DNA of 64,000 bases from Rhodoferax sp. Its GTDB lineage: Bacteria; Pseudomonadota; Gammaproteobacteria; Burkholderiales; Burkholderiaceae_C. Where the stretch lies: contig NZ_JABBPD010000008.1 of the NCBI RefSeq assembly GCF_012927445.1, positions 186,001 to 250,000 of the forward strand, read 5' to 3'. Every line of letters starts with the position of its first letter. Position 1 is the stretch's first letter. The notes under the pieces are model-generated. The model was not told where the DNA came from. It did not search any database and saw nothing but the letters and a program-made list of their open reading frames with translations. The position numbers and the translations under genes were made by a program. Below are positions 51,414-60,382 of the stretch, one piece after another.

Positions 51414-53339
51414 TCAGGGTTGGTTGCGAGCTTGAGCGACGTCGAGTTCTGTCACTGGGGGCGCCCGGTTGCCCCAGCTCGTGCGGAGGTGCGTCAATAA
51501 AGCGGCGGTTTCTTTGTCCTTCAGCTGCAGCACAAAAGGCGGCATGCCAAACGGCCGTGGGTTGCCCGCCGTGGCGGGCGCAAAGCCACCCAACAAGACC
51601 CGTTGCACGAGATTGGTGGTGTCGGCCATGGTGACCGCACGGTTGTGGGCCAGCGGCGGATAAGCGCCGGAGACGCCTTCTCCCTGGGCACCGTGGCATT
51701 GGACGCAATGGGCTTCGTAAAGCTTGGCGCCGTTGCCCGGCACCGACCTTGACGCCTCGTCGTGGCGCACCGGCACGGCGCTGCGTGGCGCCGGGGAGGG
51801 CAACGACTTCAAATAGACGGCCATCGCCCTCAGGTCGCCATCGGAAAGGTATTGTGTGCTGTTCAATACCACCTCCGCCATCGGCCCCGTGGCTGATCCG
51901 CTTGGCGACACTCCGGTTTTGAGCAGTGCCGCGAGGTGTGCCAGGTTTCCATCCGGCAGCCCGGCCTCCAGGGCGGAGCGCAATGACGGGGCGTACCAGT
52001 TTTGTCGCGGAATCATGCCGCCCGCCAGATCCAGTTCGTTTTTGCTGGCGCCCAGTGCGTTGCGCGGCGTGTGGCAGGCGCCGCAGTGTCCCAAACCGCG
52101 CACCAGGTAAGCGCCCCGGTTCCATTCGGCGGGCTGGGCGGGATCGGCTTGGTAAGCCCCCGGCGTAAAGTACAAAGCCCGCCACACGGTCAGCGCCGCT
52201 TGCGTGCCAAACGGCCAGCGCATGGCGTGGGCGGTGTTGGGCTGCCGGCTGGCTGGCACCGTTTGCAGGAAGGCAAAGAGCGCGTTCGAGTCGGCCCGCG
52301 TGATGTGGGTGAAGCTGGTGTACGGAAAAGCCGGATTCAACAAGCGCCCGTCTTTCGAGCGGCCATGGTGCATGGCCTGCCAGAAATCAGTGGCGGACCA
52401 ACGGCCCAGGCCCGTGCTGGTGTCGGCGGTGAGGTTGCTGGAAAACACGGTGCCAAAAGGCGTTTCAATGCCGCGGCCACCAGCAAAAGGCGACCCGCCG
52501 CGGGCGGTATGGCAGGCCATGCAGTTGCCCGCGCGGGCCAGGTAGGCGCCTTGGGCGATCAGCGCTGGCGCCGGCCTGACAGGCGTTGCGGCTTGGTGTG
52601 TGGCCGCTGCTTTTTCCAGCGCAGCGGGGAGCGGGGCGCTGCCGCAACTGCGGCGCTGGGTGCCCGGCGGCACCGGCGGCAGGGTCGCGACCGCTTGGGT
52701 GTTGGCCGGCAGCGGTTGCGAGGCCAGCCAGTGGGCCACGGCGGCCACATCTGGGGTCGTCAGTTGCCCCGCAATGTGGGCCATGCAATCGGGGGCTTGC
52801 GCGCGGCGCTGCCTGGTTTGCCAGCCCCCGAGTTGCGCGTTCAGGTAGTCCCGCGACAGGCCCAGCAGGCCGGGGATGTTGGGCACGACGCCGGTCAGGG
52901 CTTGGCCATGGCATTGGGTGCATGCCGGTATCTTGCGCGCGGCGTCGCCCTGAGTCACCAGCAACCGGCCTTGCTGCAGCACCTGTGGCGAAGCGACTGC
53001 GGGCTGGGGCGGCGGGTAGGGCAGAGCCAGCTTGGAGAAATACTGGGCGATTTCCATCAAATAGGCATCGGTCAGCGGATCCACCAGGCTCGTCATGAGG
53101 CCGTAATGGCGCCGGCCCGCCCGAAAATTCAACAGCTGGTTGTACAGGTACCCAGCCGGTTTGCCTGCCAGCCGCGGGTAATAGCCGTCCGGGCCCGCAC
53201 GACCTTCTTTGCCGTGGCAGGCCACACAGGCCAGCGTGCGCTGGGCCATGGTGTCTTCAAATTGGGGGGCGGCCATGGCCTGCCAAGGCAGCCAGCCGAA
53301 CAGGGCGATGAGCAGGAAACGAGAGAAAAATAAAGGCAT
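51414..53339 (-). CDS. Five-heme c-type cytochrome (c4-like plus alcohol-dehydrogenase-cytochrome-like)
   Basis: This 641-residue protein has a signal peptide (MPLFFSRFLLIALFGWLPWQAMAA) and five CxxCH heme sites: CVACH (about 38), CTQCH (140), CMACH (273), CGACH (419) and CVQCH (545). The first two lie in a diheme cytochrome c4/c553-like half. The last three are arranged as in the cytochrome subunit of membrane alcohol or gluconate dehydrogenases, with TPFGTVFSSNLTADTSTGLG and KSLPSP-like linkers. The joining of these two forms in one chain is uncommon. It is periplasmic and should move electrons from a dehydrogenase to oxidases. I chose ATG 53339 because the upstream extension lacks a signal. 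Confidence 0.87.
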   Translation of the reverse strand: MPLFFSRFLLIALFGWLPWQAMAAPQFEDTMAQRTLACVACHGKEGRAGPDGYYPRLAGKPAGYLYNQLLNFRAGRRHYGLMTSLVDPLTDAYLMEIAQYFSKLALPYPPPQPAVASPQVLQQGRLLVTQGDAARKIPACTQCHGQALTGVVPNIPGLLGLSRDYLNAQLGGWQTRQRRAQAPDCMAHIAGQLTTPDVAAVAHWLASQPLPANTQAVATLPPVPPGTQRRSCGSAPLPAALEKAAATHQAATPVRPAPALIAQGAYLARAGNCMACHTARGGSPFAGGRGIETPFGTVFSSNLTADTSTGLGRWSATDFWQAMHHGRSKDGRLLNPAFPYTSFTHITRADSNALFAFLQTVPASRQPNTAHAMRWPFGTQAALTVWRALYFTPGAYQADPAQPAEWNRGAYLVRGLGHCGACHTPRNALGASKNELDLAGGMIPRQNWYAPSLRSALEAGLPDGNLAHLAALLKTGVSPSGSATGPMAEVVLNSTQYLSDGDLRAMAVYLKSLPSPAPRSAVPVRHDEASRSVPGNGAKLYEAHCVQCHGAQGEGVSGAYPPLAHNRAVTMADTTNLVQRVLLGGFAPATAGNPRPFGMPPFVLQLKDKETAALLTHLRTSWGNRAPPVTELDVAQARNQP

Positions 53340-53589
53340 AGGGCAGACGTGAATGCGGGCGGTACAAGCTAAATTTTGCACGCATATCCGTTCGCCGCCC
53401 GGCTGGCGATTTATTGGCCTCCAAAGTGCTTGAAAGTTGTTGCCACCCAGTTCGAACGGAGGTTGATCAAGAGGTCCATGCACAGGGCGTGGCCTCGACT
53501 GGCTTGTGCGTAACTGGCAAGCGCCGTTCGATCCTCAGTTGCAACTATTTCCCTAAACTCGATTATAAAAAAATTTAAGCAAAATAAGC

Positions 53590-53637
53590 CTGTAGCCCCC
53601 GTCGATAAAGCGCAGATAGCTATCTAAAAAATAGCAA
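53590..53637 (+). repeat. Dispersed repeat, copy F
   Basis: CTGTAGCCCCCGTCGATAAAG, then CGCAGATAGCTATC and AAATAGCA. It lies in the 324-bp gap 53340-53663 between the cytochrome start and the end of the ribbon-helix-helix gene. The rest of that gap holds only upstream DNA of the cytochrome gene, with no clear promoter. Confidence 0.85.
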
Positions 53638-53663
53638 TTGAGGTGCGCTTCTCGAAGACCGGC

Positions 53664-54029
53664 TTAACCCGCGTTAGCGTCCACCAGGCCAGGGCGCACG
53701 CCCCGCAGAACGGCATGCGCGTTGAGCGAGCGGATCGGGATGCTGAGATCGCTGGGGATGCGCTGGTCCACTTGCAGGGCGAGGTAGCGCAGGCTGGAGA
53801 CACGTAAAAAACTCGAAAAATTGGGAATATCGCCGCGGTGTTCCAGTAGTTCGTCATAGAGCTTGGAGAGCAGTTGCGGCACCGTCATGCCATCGCGCGT
53901 GCCAATTTCTTCCAGCGTGTCCCAAAACAGGTTTTCGAGCCGAACACTGGTGACCACGCCGTGCAGCCGGATGCTGCGCGTGGTGGCTTCATAGCTTTGC
54001 GGATTGGCGCGCACGAAAATCTGGCACAT
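53664..54029 (-). CDS. Ribbon-helix-helix domain protein
   Basis: This 121-residue protein starts MCQIFVRANPQSYEATTRSI, has an RHH segment (GVVTSVRLENLFWDTLEEIGTR) in the middle and a helix rich end. It matches the RHH_4-type proteins with long C-terminal helices. It may bind DNA as a dimer, or serve another role, as for some aryl-sulfate-linked relatives. The ATG at 54029 follows AAGGAG; the longer frame to 54071 is rejected for lack of a ribosome binding site. Confidence 0.8.
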   Translation of the reverse strand: MCQIFVRANPQSYEATTRSIRLHGVVTSVRLENLFWDTLEEIGTRDGMTVPQLLSKLYDELLEHRGDIPNFSSFLRVSSLRYLALQVDQRIPSDLSIPIRSLNAHAVLRGVRPGLVDANAG

Positions 54030-54092
54030 GCCGGTCTCCTTCACGTAGCGGGAAAAGTAGCCCCAAAGCATAAGCGCCGGGGCTCGTGAATG

Positions 54093-54674
54093 CTAGTGGG
54101 TAATTTTTGTCCCCAGCAAGGCGATGAACTGCGACAGCCAGGCCGGGTGCGCCGGCCAGGCGGGTGCGGTGACGTATTGACCATCAGTGACGGCGGCATC
54201 AATGGCAATTTCGGCAAAGAGGGCGCCGGCCAATTCCACTTCCGGGCGGCAGGCCGGGTAGGCGCTGATGCGTTTGCCGCGGATGATGCCGGGCACGGCG
54301 GCCAGCAGTTGGGCGCCGTGGCACACCGCAGCGATCGGTTTGCCGGCGTCGGCGAATTCCTTGGTGATGGCCAGCACGCGGGCGTTCAATCGCAAATACT
54401 CGGGGCCGCGGCCGCCGGGGATGAGCAGCGCGTCATAGTTGGCCGTGTTGACGTCGGCAAAGTTGGCGTTCAGGACAAAGCGATGGCCCGGTTTTTCGCT
54501 GTAGGTTTGGGCGCCTTCAAAGTCGTGGATCGCGGTCATGACATAGTCGCCCGTTTTTTTGTCCGGGCAAACCGCGTGCACGGTGTAGCCGACGGCGAGC
54601 AGGGTTTGGAACGGCACCATGGTTTCGTAGTCTTCCCCGTAGTCACCGCACAGCATCAGAATTTTCTTGGCCAT
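54093..54674 (-). CDS. DJ-1/PfpI-family protein
   Basis: This 193-residue protein has the DJ-1/PfpI glutamine-amidotransferase fold: [15 protein letters not shown] at the start, [15 protein letters not shown], and the nucleophile elbow [12 protein letters not shown] (Cys about 117) with following His. Such proteins act as deglycases, chaperones or stress proteases; the activity is unknown. AGGAG precedes the ATG by a normal spacing. It is flanked by the small membrane ORF upstream (54790-54909). Confidence 0.88.
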   Translation of the reverse strand: MAKKILMLCGDYGEDYETMVPFQTLLAVGYTVHAVCPDKKTGDYVMTAIHDFEGAQTYSEKPGHRFVLNANFADVNTANYDALLIPGGRGPEYLRLNARVLAITKEFADAGKPIAAVCHGAQLLAAVPGIIRGKRISAYPACRPEVELAGALFAEIAIDAAVTDGQYVTAPAWPAHPAWLSQFIALLGTKITH

Positions 54675-54789
54675 CTCAATCTCCTGAAAAGTTGGAGCGG
54701 TCAGTGTGCGGCGCGGACGCCCCCGACAGGTAACAGCGCATTACTACGACGCTAAGCGTTTTCCCCGAGAGTCGACGCTGGGTAGCGCT

Positions 54790-54909
54790 CTAAACGGGGC
54801 CACGCCGGCTCAGCAGGCGGGAGCGCTGCAAGGCGAAGAATTCAAGAACACCCCAGGCCATGCAGGCGGGGATGGCAACGACCCGAAAAAAAGCAGATTT
54901 GTGCAACAT
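54790..54909 (-). CDS. Possible 39-residue membrane protein
   Basis: The frame reads MLHKSAFFRVVAIPACMAWG, VLEFFALQRSRLLSRRGPV. One hydrophobic segment (about residues 7-26) and a basic C-terminal end (RSRLLSRR) suggest a single-span inner-membrane protein. The hydrophobic-then-basic pattern looks protein-like rather than random, and I recall similar short proteins in Comamonadaceae. The ribosome binding site is weak (AGG 13 bases upstream). It lies in the 416-bp gap 54675-55090, which shows no other clear content. Confidence 0.5.
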   Translation of the reverse strand: MLHKSAFFRVVAIPACMAWGVLEFFALQRSRLLSRRGPV

Positions 54910-55090
54910 AGTCTGAAAGCCTGGGCGGCCAGTAGTTGGTTGAAAAGACAAGTTACCCGGCTTCTATGACGGCCTCGTGACAGTGTGAAATTGAGACGCG
55001 AACACGCGCAAAGGTTGCACGCCCGGCGTCTGGGCCTGTATGCTTGGCCGCGATGATTGTCAATCCTGCCAGCATCTTTGATAGGCCACA

Positions 55091-56104
55091 GTGATCCCCC
55101 CTAAATTGCCTGAATTGGTCGCGCTGGAACGCATCATTGAATTGGGTGCCGGTCGGCTCGATGCCCGCGTCGCCTGTCAGGTGGAGCTGCCGGGCGGCGG
55201 CTCCTACCCTGTGCATGTGATCACCCTGGGCAACCCCTCGCGCGAGGTGCCGGCGGTGGGCTATTTCGGCGGTGTTCATGGCCTGGAACGCATCGGTGCC
55301 GGGGTCGTGATCGCCTATCTGCAAAGCCTGGTGATGCGCTTGCAATGGGACAGCACGCTGCACAAGCAGCTTGAATCGGTCCGGCTGGTTTTTATGCCGA
55401 TCGTCAATCCCGGCGGCATGGCGATGGGAACCCGCGCCAACCCCCAGGGCGTGGATCTGATGCGCAACTCGCCGGTGGAGGCCCGTGAGCCGGTGCCTTT
55501 TTTGGTGGGCGGGCAGCGCTTCAGCGCCGGCTTGCCCTGGTACCGCGGCCCCAAGGGCAAAGCCATGGAAATCGAGAACCAGGCGGTGTGCGAGGTGGTG
55601 CGGGCCGAGTTGCTGACGCGCGACTTCAGCCTGTCGGTGGACTGTCATTCAGGCTTTGGCACCAGCGATCGCATCTGGTTCCCCTATGCGCACACGCGGG
55701 CGCCGATTGCGCATCTGGCCGAAATGCATGCCTTGCACAATATTTTTGTCCAGTCGCACAGCCATCACCGCTACATCATTGAGCCGCAAAGCCTGCAGTA
55801 TCTGGCGCATGGGGACCTGTGGGACCATTTGTACCGGGAAGCCTGTGCGCAGCCGCAGCGCGTTTTTTTGCCGCTCACGCTGGAGATGGGCTCCTGGCTG
55901 TGGGTCAAGAAAAATCCGCGCCAGTTGTTCTCGCGCCATGGAATTTTCAATCCCTTGATCGAACACCGGCAGCAGCGGGTGTTGCGCCAGCACCAGTTGT
56001 TACTGGACTTTTTGTCGCGAGCGGCCTGTGGTCACCAGTTGTGGTTGCCGAGCCCTGAAACCCGTGCCCAGCAACATGCGCAGGCACTGCAAGATTGGTA
56101 TTGA
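55091..56104 (+). CDS. M14-type zinc carboxypeptidase/deacylase
   Basis: This 337-residue protein has the zinc ligands of M14 enzymes: GGVHGLE (HxxE, about 60-66) and DCHSGFG (about 185), and the general-base Glu in LEMGSW near 270. It probably cleaves a C-terminal amide or an N-acyl group, like succinylglutamate desuccinylase relatives. There is no signal peptide. It uses a GTG start at 55091. The next gene, an alpha/beta hydrolase, begins 6 bp after its stop, so the two form an operon with the CYTH-CHAD gene. Confidence 0.82.
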   Translation: MIPPKLPELVALERIIELGAGRLDARVACQVELPGGGSYPVHVITLGNPSREVPAVGYFGGVHGLERIGAGVVIAYLQSLVMRLQWDSTLHKQLESVRLVFMPIVNPGGMAMGTRANPQGVDLMRNSPVEAREPVPFLVGGQRFSAGLPWYRGPKGKAMEIENQAVCEVVRAELLTRDFSLSVDCHSGFGTSDRIWFPYAHTRAPIAHLAEMHALHNIFVQSHSHHRYIIEPQSLQYLAHGDLWDHLYREACAQPQRVFLPLTLEMGSWLWVKKNPRQLFSRHGIFNPLIEHRQQRVLRQHQLLLDFLSRAACGHQLWLPSPETRAQQHAQALQDWY

Positions 56105-56110
56105 CGCACG

Positions 56111-56863
56111 ATGAACACCTGGATATTTTTGCGCGGATTGACCCGGGAAATCCGGCACTGGGGCCCCTTTATCGGGCAATTTGAACAGGCCATGCCCGAG
56201 GCTCGGGTGGTGGCCCTCGACCTGCCGGGGAACGGCCGGCTGAACCAGCAGAACAGCCCTTTGCGCGTCCAAGAGATGGTGACGCATTGCCGTACCCATC
56301 TCGCCTTGCGCAACATTAAGCCCCCCTATAACGTGCTGGCCATGTCACTCGGCGCCATGGTGGCCGTGGCCTGGGCTGACGCCTATCCGCAAGAAGTGGC
56401 GGCCAATGTGCTCATCAACACCAGCATGCGGCCGTTCAGCCCGTTTTATCAGCGCCTGCAGCCAGCAAACTATGGCACCCTGTTGAAACTGGTGCTGTTG
56501 GACGCTACCCCGGAAGCGTGGGAGCGCACCATCCTGCGCATCACAAGCAACCAAGCCATTGACGAAGTGTTGCCGCGCTGGCTGGCCTTGCGCCTGGAGT
56601 GCCCGGTTTCACGTGTCAACGCGCTTCGGCAACTGGTCGCGGCCGCCCGCTTTTGCGCGCCGTCGGTCAAACCGCTGGCCGCCACGTTGGTGCTGGCCTG
56701 TGAGCAGGACCAGCTGGTTTCGGTCAATTGTTCCAAAGCACTGGCGCAGCATTGGCAATGCGGCTTGCGTTTGCACCCCAGCGCGGGGCATGATCTGCCC
56801 TTGGACGACGGGCCTTGGGTGGCGGCGCAGGTGTTGGCGTGGCTGACCGAAAATCGGCCTTGA
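56111..56863 (+). CDS. Alpha/beta-fold hydrolase
   Basis: This 250-residue protein has the nucleophile elbow AMSLGAM (Ser about 78), an Asp in CEQDQLVS (about 200) and a late His in SAGHDLPLDD (about 227), a complete catalytic triad. It starts WIFLRGLTREIRHWG, as for short-chain esterases. The substrate is unknown. It sits 6 bp after the M14 gene and 19 bp before the CYTH-CHAD gene, so all three are probably co-transcribed. Confidence 0.85.
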   Translation: MNTWIFLRGLTREIRHWGPFIGQFEQAMPEARVVALDLPGNGRLNQQNSPLRVQEMVTHCRTHLALRNIKPPYNVLAMSLGAMVAVAWADAYPQEVAANVLINTSMRPFSPFYQRLQPANYGTLLKLVLLDATPEAWERTILRITSNQAIDEVLPRWLALRLECPVSRVNALRQLVAAARFCAPSVKPLAATLVLACEQDQLVSVNCSKALAQHWQCGLRLHPSAGHDLPLDDGPWVAAQVLAWLTENRP

Positions 56864-56882
56864 AGTAAAGGGAGTTAAACCT

Positions 56883-58388
56883 ATGAAACCACATCCTCTC
56901 GCCCCCCGTTCGGAAGAAATTGAACTCAAACTGGCGCTGCCAACGTCCGATCCCTCGAGCCTGGCCAAGCGGCTGGCCCAGACGCCTGCGTTGGCGCGTC
57001 GTCCGGCGAGCCGCCAGCAATTGCACAACATCTACTTTGACACGCCGGAGCAACTCTTGCGTCAACAGCGGGTCGCCTTGCGCCTGCGACGCATTGGCAG
57101 CGAGGTGCAGCCGCAGTGGTTGCAGACGCTCAAGACCGGTGGACGCGACGACTCGGCCTTGAGTCAGCGAGGTGAATGGGAAACGCCCGTGCCCAATGAC
57201 AAGCTGTCGTTGAAAGCACTCAAAGCGACGCCGTGGTCCAGCATGGACCCCGACGGCAAGGTGTTTCGGGCGCTGTCGCCCTGCTTTGTGACGACTTTCG
57301 AGCGCACCAGTTGGTTGGTGCGCCGGCGCGATGGCAGCGAGGTGGAGGTGGCGCTCGACGTGGGGCAGATCGTGGTCGGCGACCAAACCACCCCCGTTTG
57401 CGAGCTGGAGTTGGAGTTAAAAGCTGGCCCGTCGGCCGCCCTGTTCGACATCGCCCAGCAGATTGCCCGCACCATCGCCGTGCTGCCGTCAACCATGAGC
57501 AAGGCGCAGCGTGGTTTCGCCTTGGCGCAGGGTACCCTGGACTTGCCGCTGCACGCCCAGCCGCAGGCGCTGGCGTCCGACTTGCCCTTGCCTGCCACGG
57601 TGCAGCGTGTGCTGCGCGAAATGTTCAGCCAGTTCACCGTCAACCTGAATGCCTTGTGCAGTTCGGACGAGCCTGAGGTGGTGCATCAAGCCCGGGTCGG
57701 TTGGCGCCGCTTTAAAAGTGCCATGCGACTTTTCAAGCCCGCGCTGGCGAGCGAAGCGGTGCCCAGCTGGCAGGCACTGCAAACACTTTGGATCTGTCTG
57801 GGTGAACTGCGCGATCTTGATGTCGCCCGCACGGAGACGTTGCCACCATTGGCGGATGTCTATGTGGCAGGCGACGACCGGCGTGCGCAAGCGTGGCAGG
57901 CCATGACACAAGCCCTGGCGCAGGCTGCCGAGCTGCAGCGCAAAGCGGTTCGTTATGCGCTGCAGGCGCCAGCGGTTGGGGCCAGCTTGCTGGCGACCAC
58001 GCAATGGCTGGAAAGCCTGCCGGCCTTGAGCGGCGCTGGTGAGGCCGCCGCTAAACCGAAAATCTCCCTGCGGCGCTGGACCAAAGGCCGAATTTTGCAC
58101 CTGCATGATCAGTTGCAGCGCGCCCTGAGGGATGCCGACAAGCCGGACCATCTGCACCGGGTTCGCATCCTCGCCAAACGAATGCGCTATGACATCGAGG
58201 CACTGCGCCCCTTGTTACCCAAACGCCTGACGCAGCGCGGCTACCAGCGGGCAGCGAACCTGCAGGCGAGCCTCGGCGCCAGTCGCGATGTGATGCAAGC
58301 GGCCGTGCTGGTCGCCAAGCTGGAGGTGGATCGTGGGCTCGTGGAGTTCTTGCGGGGTGTCGCCGCTGGACGGGGCCGCCAAAGTTAG
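56883..58388 (+). CDS. CYTH-CHAD domain protein (triphosphatase/polyphosphate-binding)
   Basis: This 501-residue protein begins with a CYTH domain, shown by EIELKLALP (the ExExK signature, residues 11-17) and LRLRRIGSEVQPQWLQTLKT, and FERTSWLVRRRDGSEVEVALD. From about 230 a CHAD domain follows, with VHQARVGWRRFKSAMRLFKP, ELRDLDVARTETLP and HLHRVRILAKRMRYDIEAL, rich in His and Arg for binding phosphate chains. CYTH proteins hydrolyse inorganic triphosphate; CHAD binds polyphosphate. It is 19 bp after the hydrolase gene, part of a small operon. Confidence 0.9.
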   Translation: MKPHPLAPRSEEIELKLALPTSDPSSLAKRLAQTPALARRPASRQQLHNIYFDTPEQLLRQQRVALRLRRIGSEVQPQWLQTLKTGGRDDSALSQRGEWETPVPNDKLSLKALKATPWSSMDPDGKVFRALSPCFVTTFERTSWLVRRRDGSEVEVALDVGQIVVGDQTTPVCELELELKAGPSAALFDIAQQIARTIAVLPSTMSKAQRGFALAQGTLDLPLHAQPQALASDLPLPATVQRVLREMFSQFTVNLNALCSSDEPEVVHQARVGWRRFKSAMRLFKPALASEAVPSWQALQTLWICLGELRDLDVARTETLPPLADVYVAGDDRRAQAWQAMTQALAQAAELQRKAVRYALQAPAVGASLLATTQWLESLPALSGAGEAAAKPKISLRRWTKGRILHLHDQLQRALRDADKPDHLHRVRILAKRMRYDIEALRPLLPKRLTQRGYQRAANLQASLGASRDVMQAAVLVAKLEVDRGLVEFLRGVAAGRGRQS

Positions 58389-58596
58389 CCTTTGACACGG
58401 AAACCACCTAGGAATGAGTTAAAAGCCCTGAAATCCCTCGCTGCCAGCGCCTGAATTGAATCGGGGTTGCGCGAAGGGTTGCGCCATTTATCGCAAATGA
58501 ACGCGGGTGGCCCGACAACCGGCGGCTTGGGTTATTGATTGCGGCGACAATCTAGCTCCAATTTTCACTATTCGTTTGGTCCACCAAACATTTTTC

Positions 58597-59121
58597 ATGT
58601 CCAGTACGTCCAACTTCGAAGTCCGGCCCGCACTTGTGCGCGATGCCAAGGCGATTGCCGAAATCCATGTCAATGTCAGCCAGGCTGCGTTCAAGAGCGT
58701 CGTGCCCGGTGAAAAGATGCCTGCTATTTCTCTCGATAAGAGCCAAGCTTACTGGCGTGACGCCATTGAATTCAATGAGCCGCAGGTTTATGTGGCGGTG
58801 GATGAGGGTCAAGTCGTCGGTTTTGTTGGTTTCGATCGTTCGCGCGACAAGGGCACCCCGAACACCGTGGGTGAAATCTGGGCGATCTATGTCGCCACGT
58901 CGCACTGGGGTCAGGGCGTTGGCCTGGCGCTGTGGGACGCCGCCCGCGACGGCTTGCAGGAAGAAGGCTGCACCAAAGTTACGCTGTGGGTACCGCTAGG
59001 TAACGAGCGCGCTTTGCACTTTCATGACCTGGCCGGCTTCAAACGTGAAATGACCAGCCTCAAAACCGTGGCGGTGGGCACGGTCAAGGTGGAAGAAATC
59101 CGGATGAAACGCGACCTCTAA
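58597..59121 (+). CDS. GNAT-family N-acetyltransferase
   Basis: This 174-residue protein has a GNAT fold: VRPALVRDAKAIAEIHVN at the start, EIWAIYVATSHWGQGVGLALW (acetyl-CoA pyrophosphate loop) and LWVPLGNERALHFHDLAGF. It probably acetylates a small molecule or a protein N-terminus; the substrate is unknown. The ATG at 58597 starts the domain; the upstream 30 codons are not part of it. No good ribosome binding site is visible. The 208-bp gap before it shows no clear signals. Confidence 0.87.
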   Translation: MSSTSNFEVRPALVRDAKAIAEIHVNVSQAAFKSVVPGEKMPAISLDKSQAYWRDAIEFNEPQVYVAVDEGQVVGFVGFDRSRDKGTPNTVGEIWAIYVATSHWGQGVGLALWDAARDGLQEEGCTKVTLWVPLGNERALHFHDLAGFKREMTSLKTVAVGTVKVEEIRMKRDL

Positions 59122-59137
59122 CCGGCGCGGGGTCGGC

Positions 59138-60256
59138 TCAGGTGCGGCGCACCAGCACGCTGCCAATCGAATAGCCGGCGCCAAACGAGCAGATCACGCC
59201 CACTTCGCCCGCCTTGATGTCGTCATGGTGCCGGTGAAAGGCGATGATCGATCCGGCCGAGGCCGTGTTGGCAAATTCATCCAGAATGACCGGCGCGTCG
59301 TCCGCCGTGGCGTCGCGCCCCAGCAGTTTGCGGCCAATCAACTGGTTCATGGCCAGGTTGGCCTGATGCAGCCAAAAGCGGCGCACATCGGTGGGCGCCA
59401 GCTCATGTGCCGCGAGGTGCTGGCTGATATGCTCCGCCGCCATCGGGCAAACTTCCTTGAAGACTTTGCGCCCCTCCTGGTAAAAAAGCTGGTCCCGGTC
59501 TTCCGGGTTGCGGTCTTCGCTACGCGACATAAAGCCGGCGTTGTTGCGGATGTTGTTCGAGAACGAGGTGAGCAGGCGGGTGCCGATGATCTCAAACGCG
59601 CCAGCGGGGGCGTTATCAAGCCGCTCAATCAAAATTGCCGTGCAAACATCGCCAAAGATGAAATGACAGTCCCGGTCTTTCCAGGCCAGATGGGGCGAGG
59701 TGATTTCGGGGTCCACCACCAGAATGGCACGGGCGGAGCCGGTTTTGACCGCATTGACCGCCATCTCGATGGCGAAAGTGGCGGATGAACAGGCCACGTT
59801 CATGTCAAAGGCAAAGCCCTGGATGCCCAGCGCCGTCTGTATCTCGATCGCCATCGCCGGGTAGGCCCGCTGCATGTTGGCCGCCGCGCAAATGACGCCG
59901 TCAATGTTCTCGGGCTGTTTGCCGGCACGGGTCAGCGCATCGCGCGCTGCGGCCACCCCAATTTCTGCCATCAGCGAGAGCTCGGTGTCGGGCCGCGCCT
60001 GCAAGCGCGGACGCATGCGCTGCGGGTCCAGTACGCCGGTTTTTTCCATCACATAGCGCTGCTTGATGCCCGACGCTTTGACGATGAACTCGACGCTGGA
60101 CTGGGGAATGGGTTGTCGCGTGCCCGCGGCAATGTCGGCTGCATAGGTCGCGTTTTCCTGGTCGGCAAAGCAGTTGAAGGCGGCAACCAGCTCTTCGTTG
60201 CTAATGACGTCCGGTGGAATATAAAGTCCGGTGCTGCTGATAGCGACACGATGCAT
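59138..60256 (-). CDS. 3-oxoacyl-ACP synthase III-type condensing enzyme
   Basis: This 372-residue thiolase-fold enzyme has the catalytic Cys in NVACSSATFAIEMA (about 146), His in FWLHQANLAMNQ (about 293) and Asn in ILDEFANTASAGSII (about 331). It is longer than primary FabH proteins, and its MHRVAISSTGLYIPP start and DVISNEELVAAFN match side-branch FabH proteins that use other acyl donors. The gene is divergent from the DUF808 gene at 60383, so a secondary role in lipid or polyketide-like synthesis is inferred. Confidence 0.87.
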   Translation of the reverse strand: MHRVAISSTGLYIPPDVISNEELVAAFNCFADQENATYAADIAAGTRQPIPQSSVEFIVKASGIKQRYVMEKTGVLDPQRMRPRLQARPDTELSLMAEIGVAAARDALTRAGKQPENIDGVICAAANMQRAYPAMAIEIQTALGIQGFAFDMNVACSSATFAIEMAVNAVKTGSARAILVVDPEITSPHLAWKDRDCHFIFGDVCTAILIERLDNAPAGAFEIIGTRLLTSFSNNIRNNAGFMSRSEDRNPEDRDQLFYQEGRKVFKEVCPMAAEHISQHLAAHELAPTDVRRFWLHQANLAMNQLIGRKLLGRDATADDAPVILDEFANTASAGSIIAFHRHHDDIKAGEVGVICSFGAGYSIGSVLVRRT

Positions 60257-60382
60257 AACGATTACCCCGAGAAAATTCGGATTGAAGAGGTCCAACCCAT
60301 CGGTAATTATCTTCGGTGTTTTCTAGCAGGGACGACAATTGCCCGTTACCGGATTGCTCCCAACCTCAGAAAGTCTCTATTT

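Noticed and set aside
54706..54969. 87-codon plus-strand frame in the gap before the M14 gene
   Set aside because: There is no ribosome binding site and the composition is not protein-like; the short minus-strand frame there is a better candidate.
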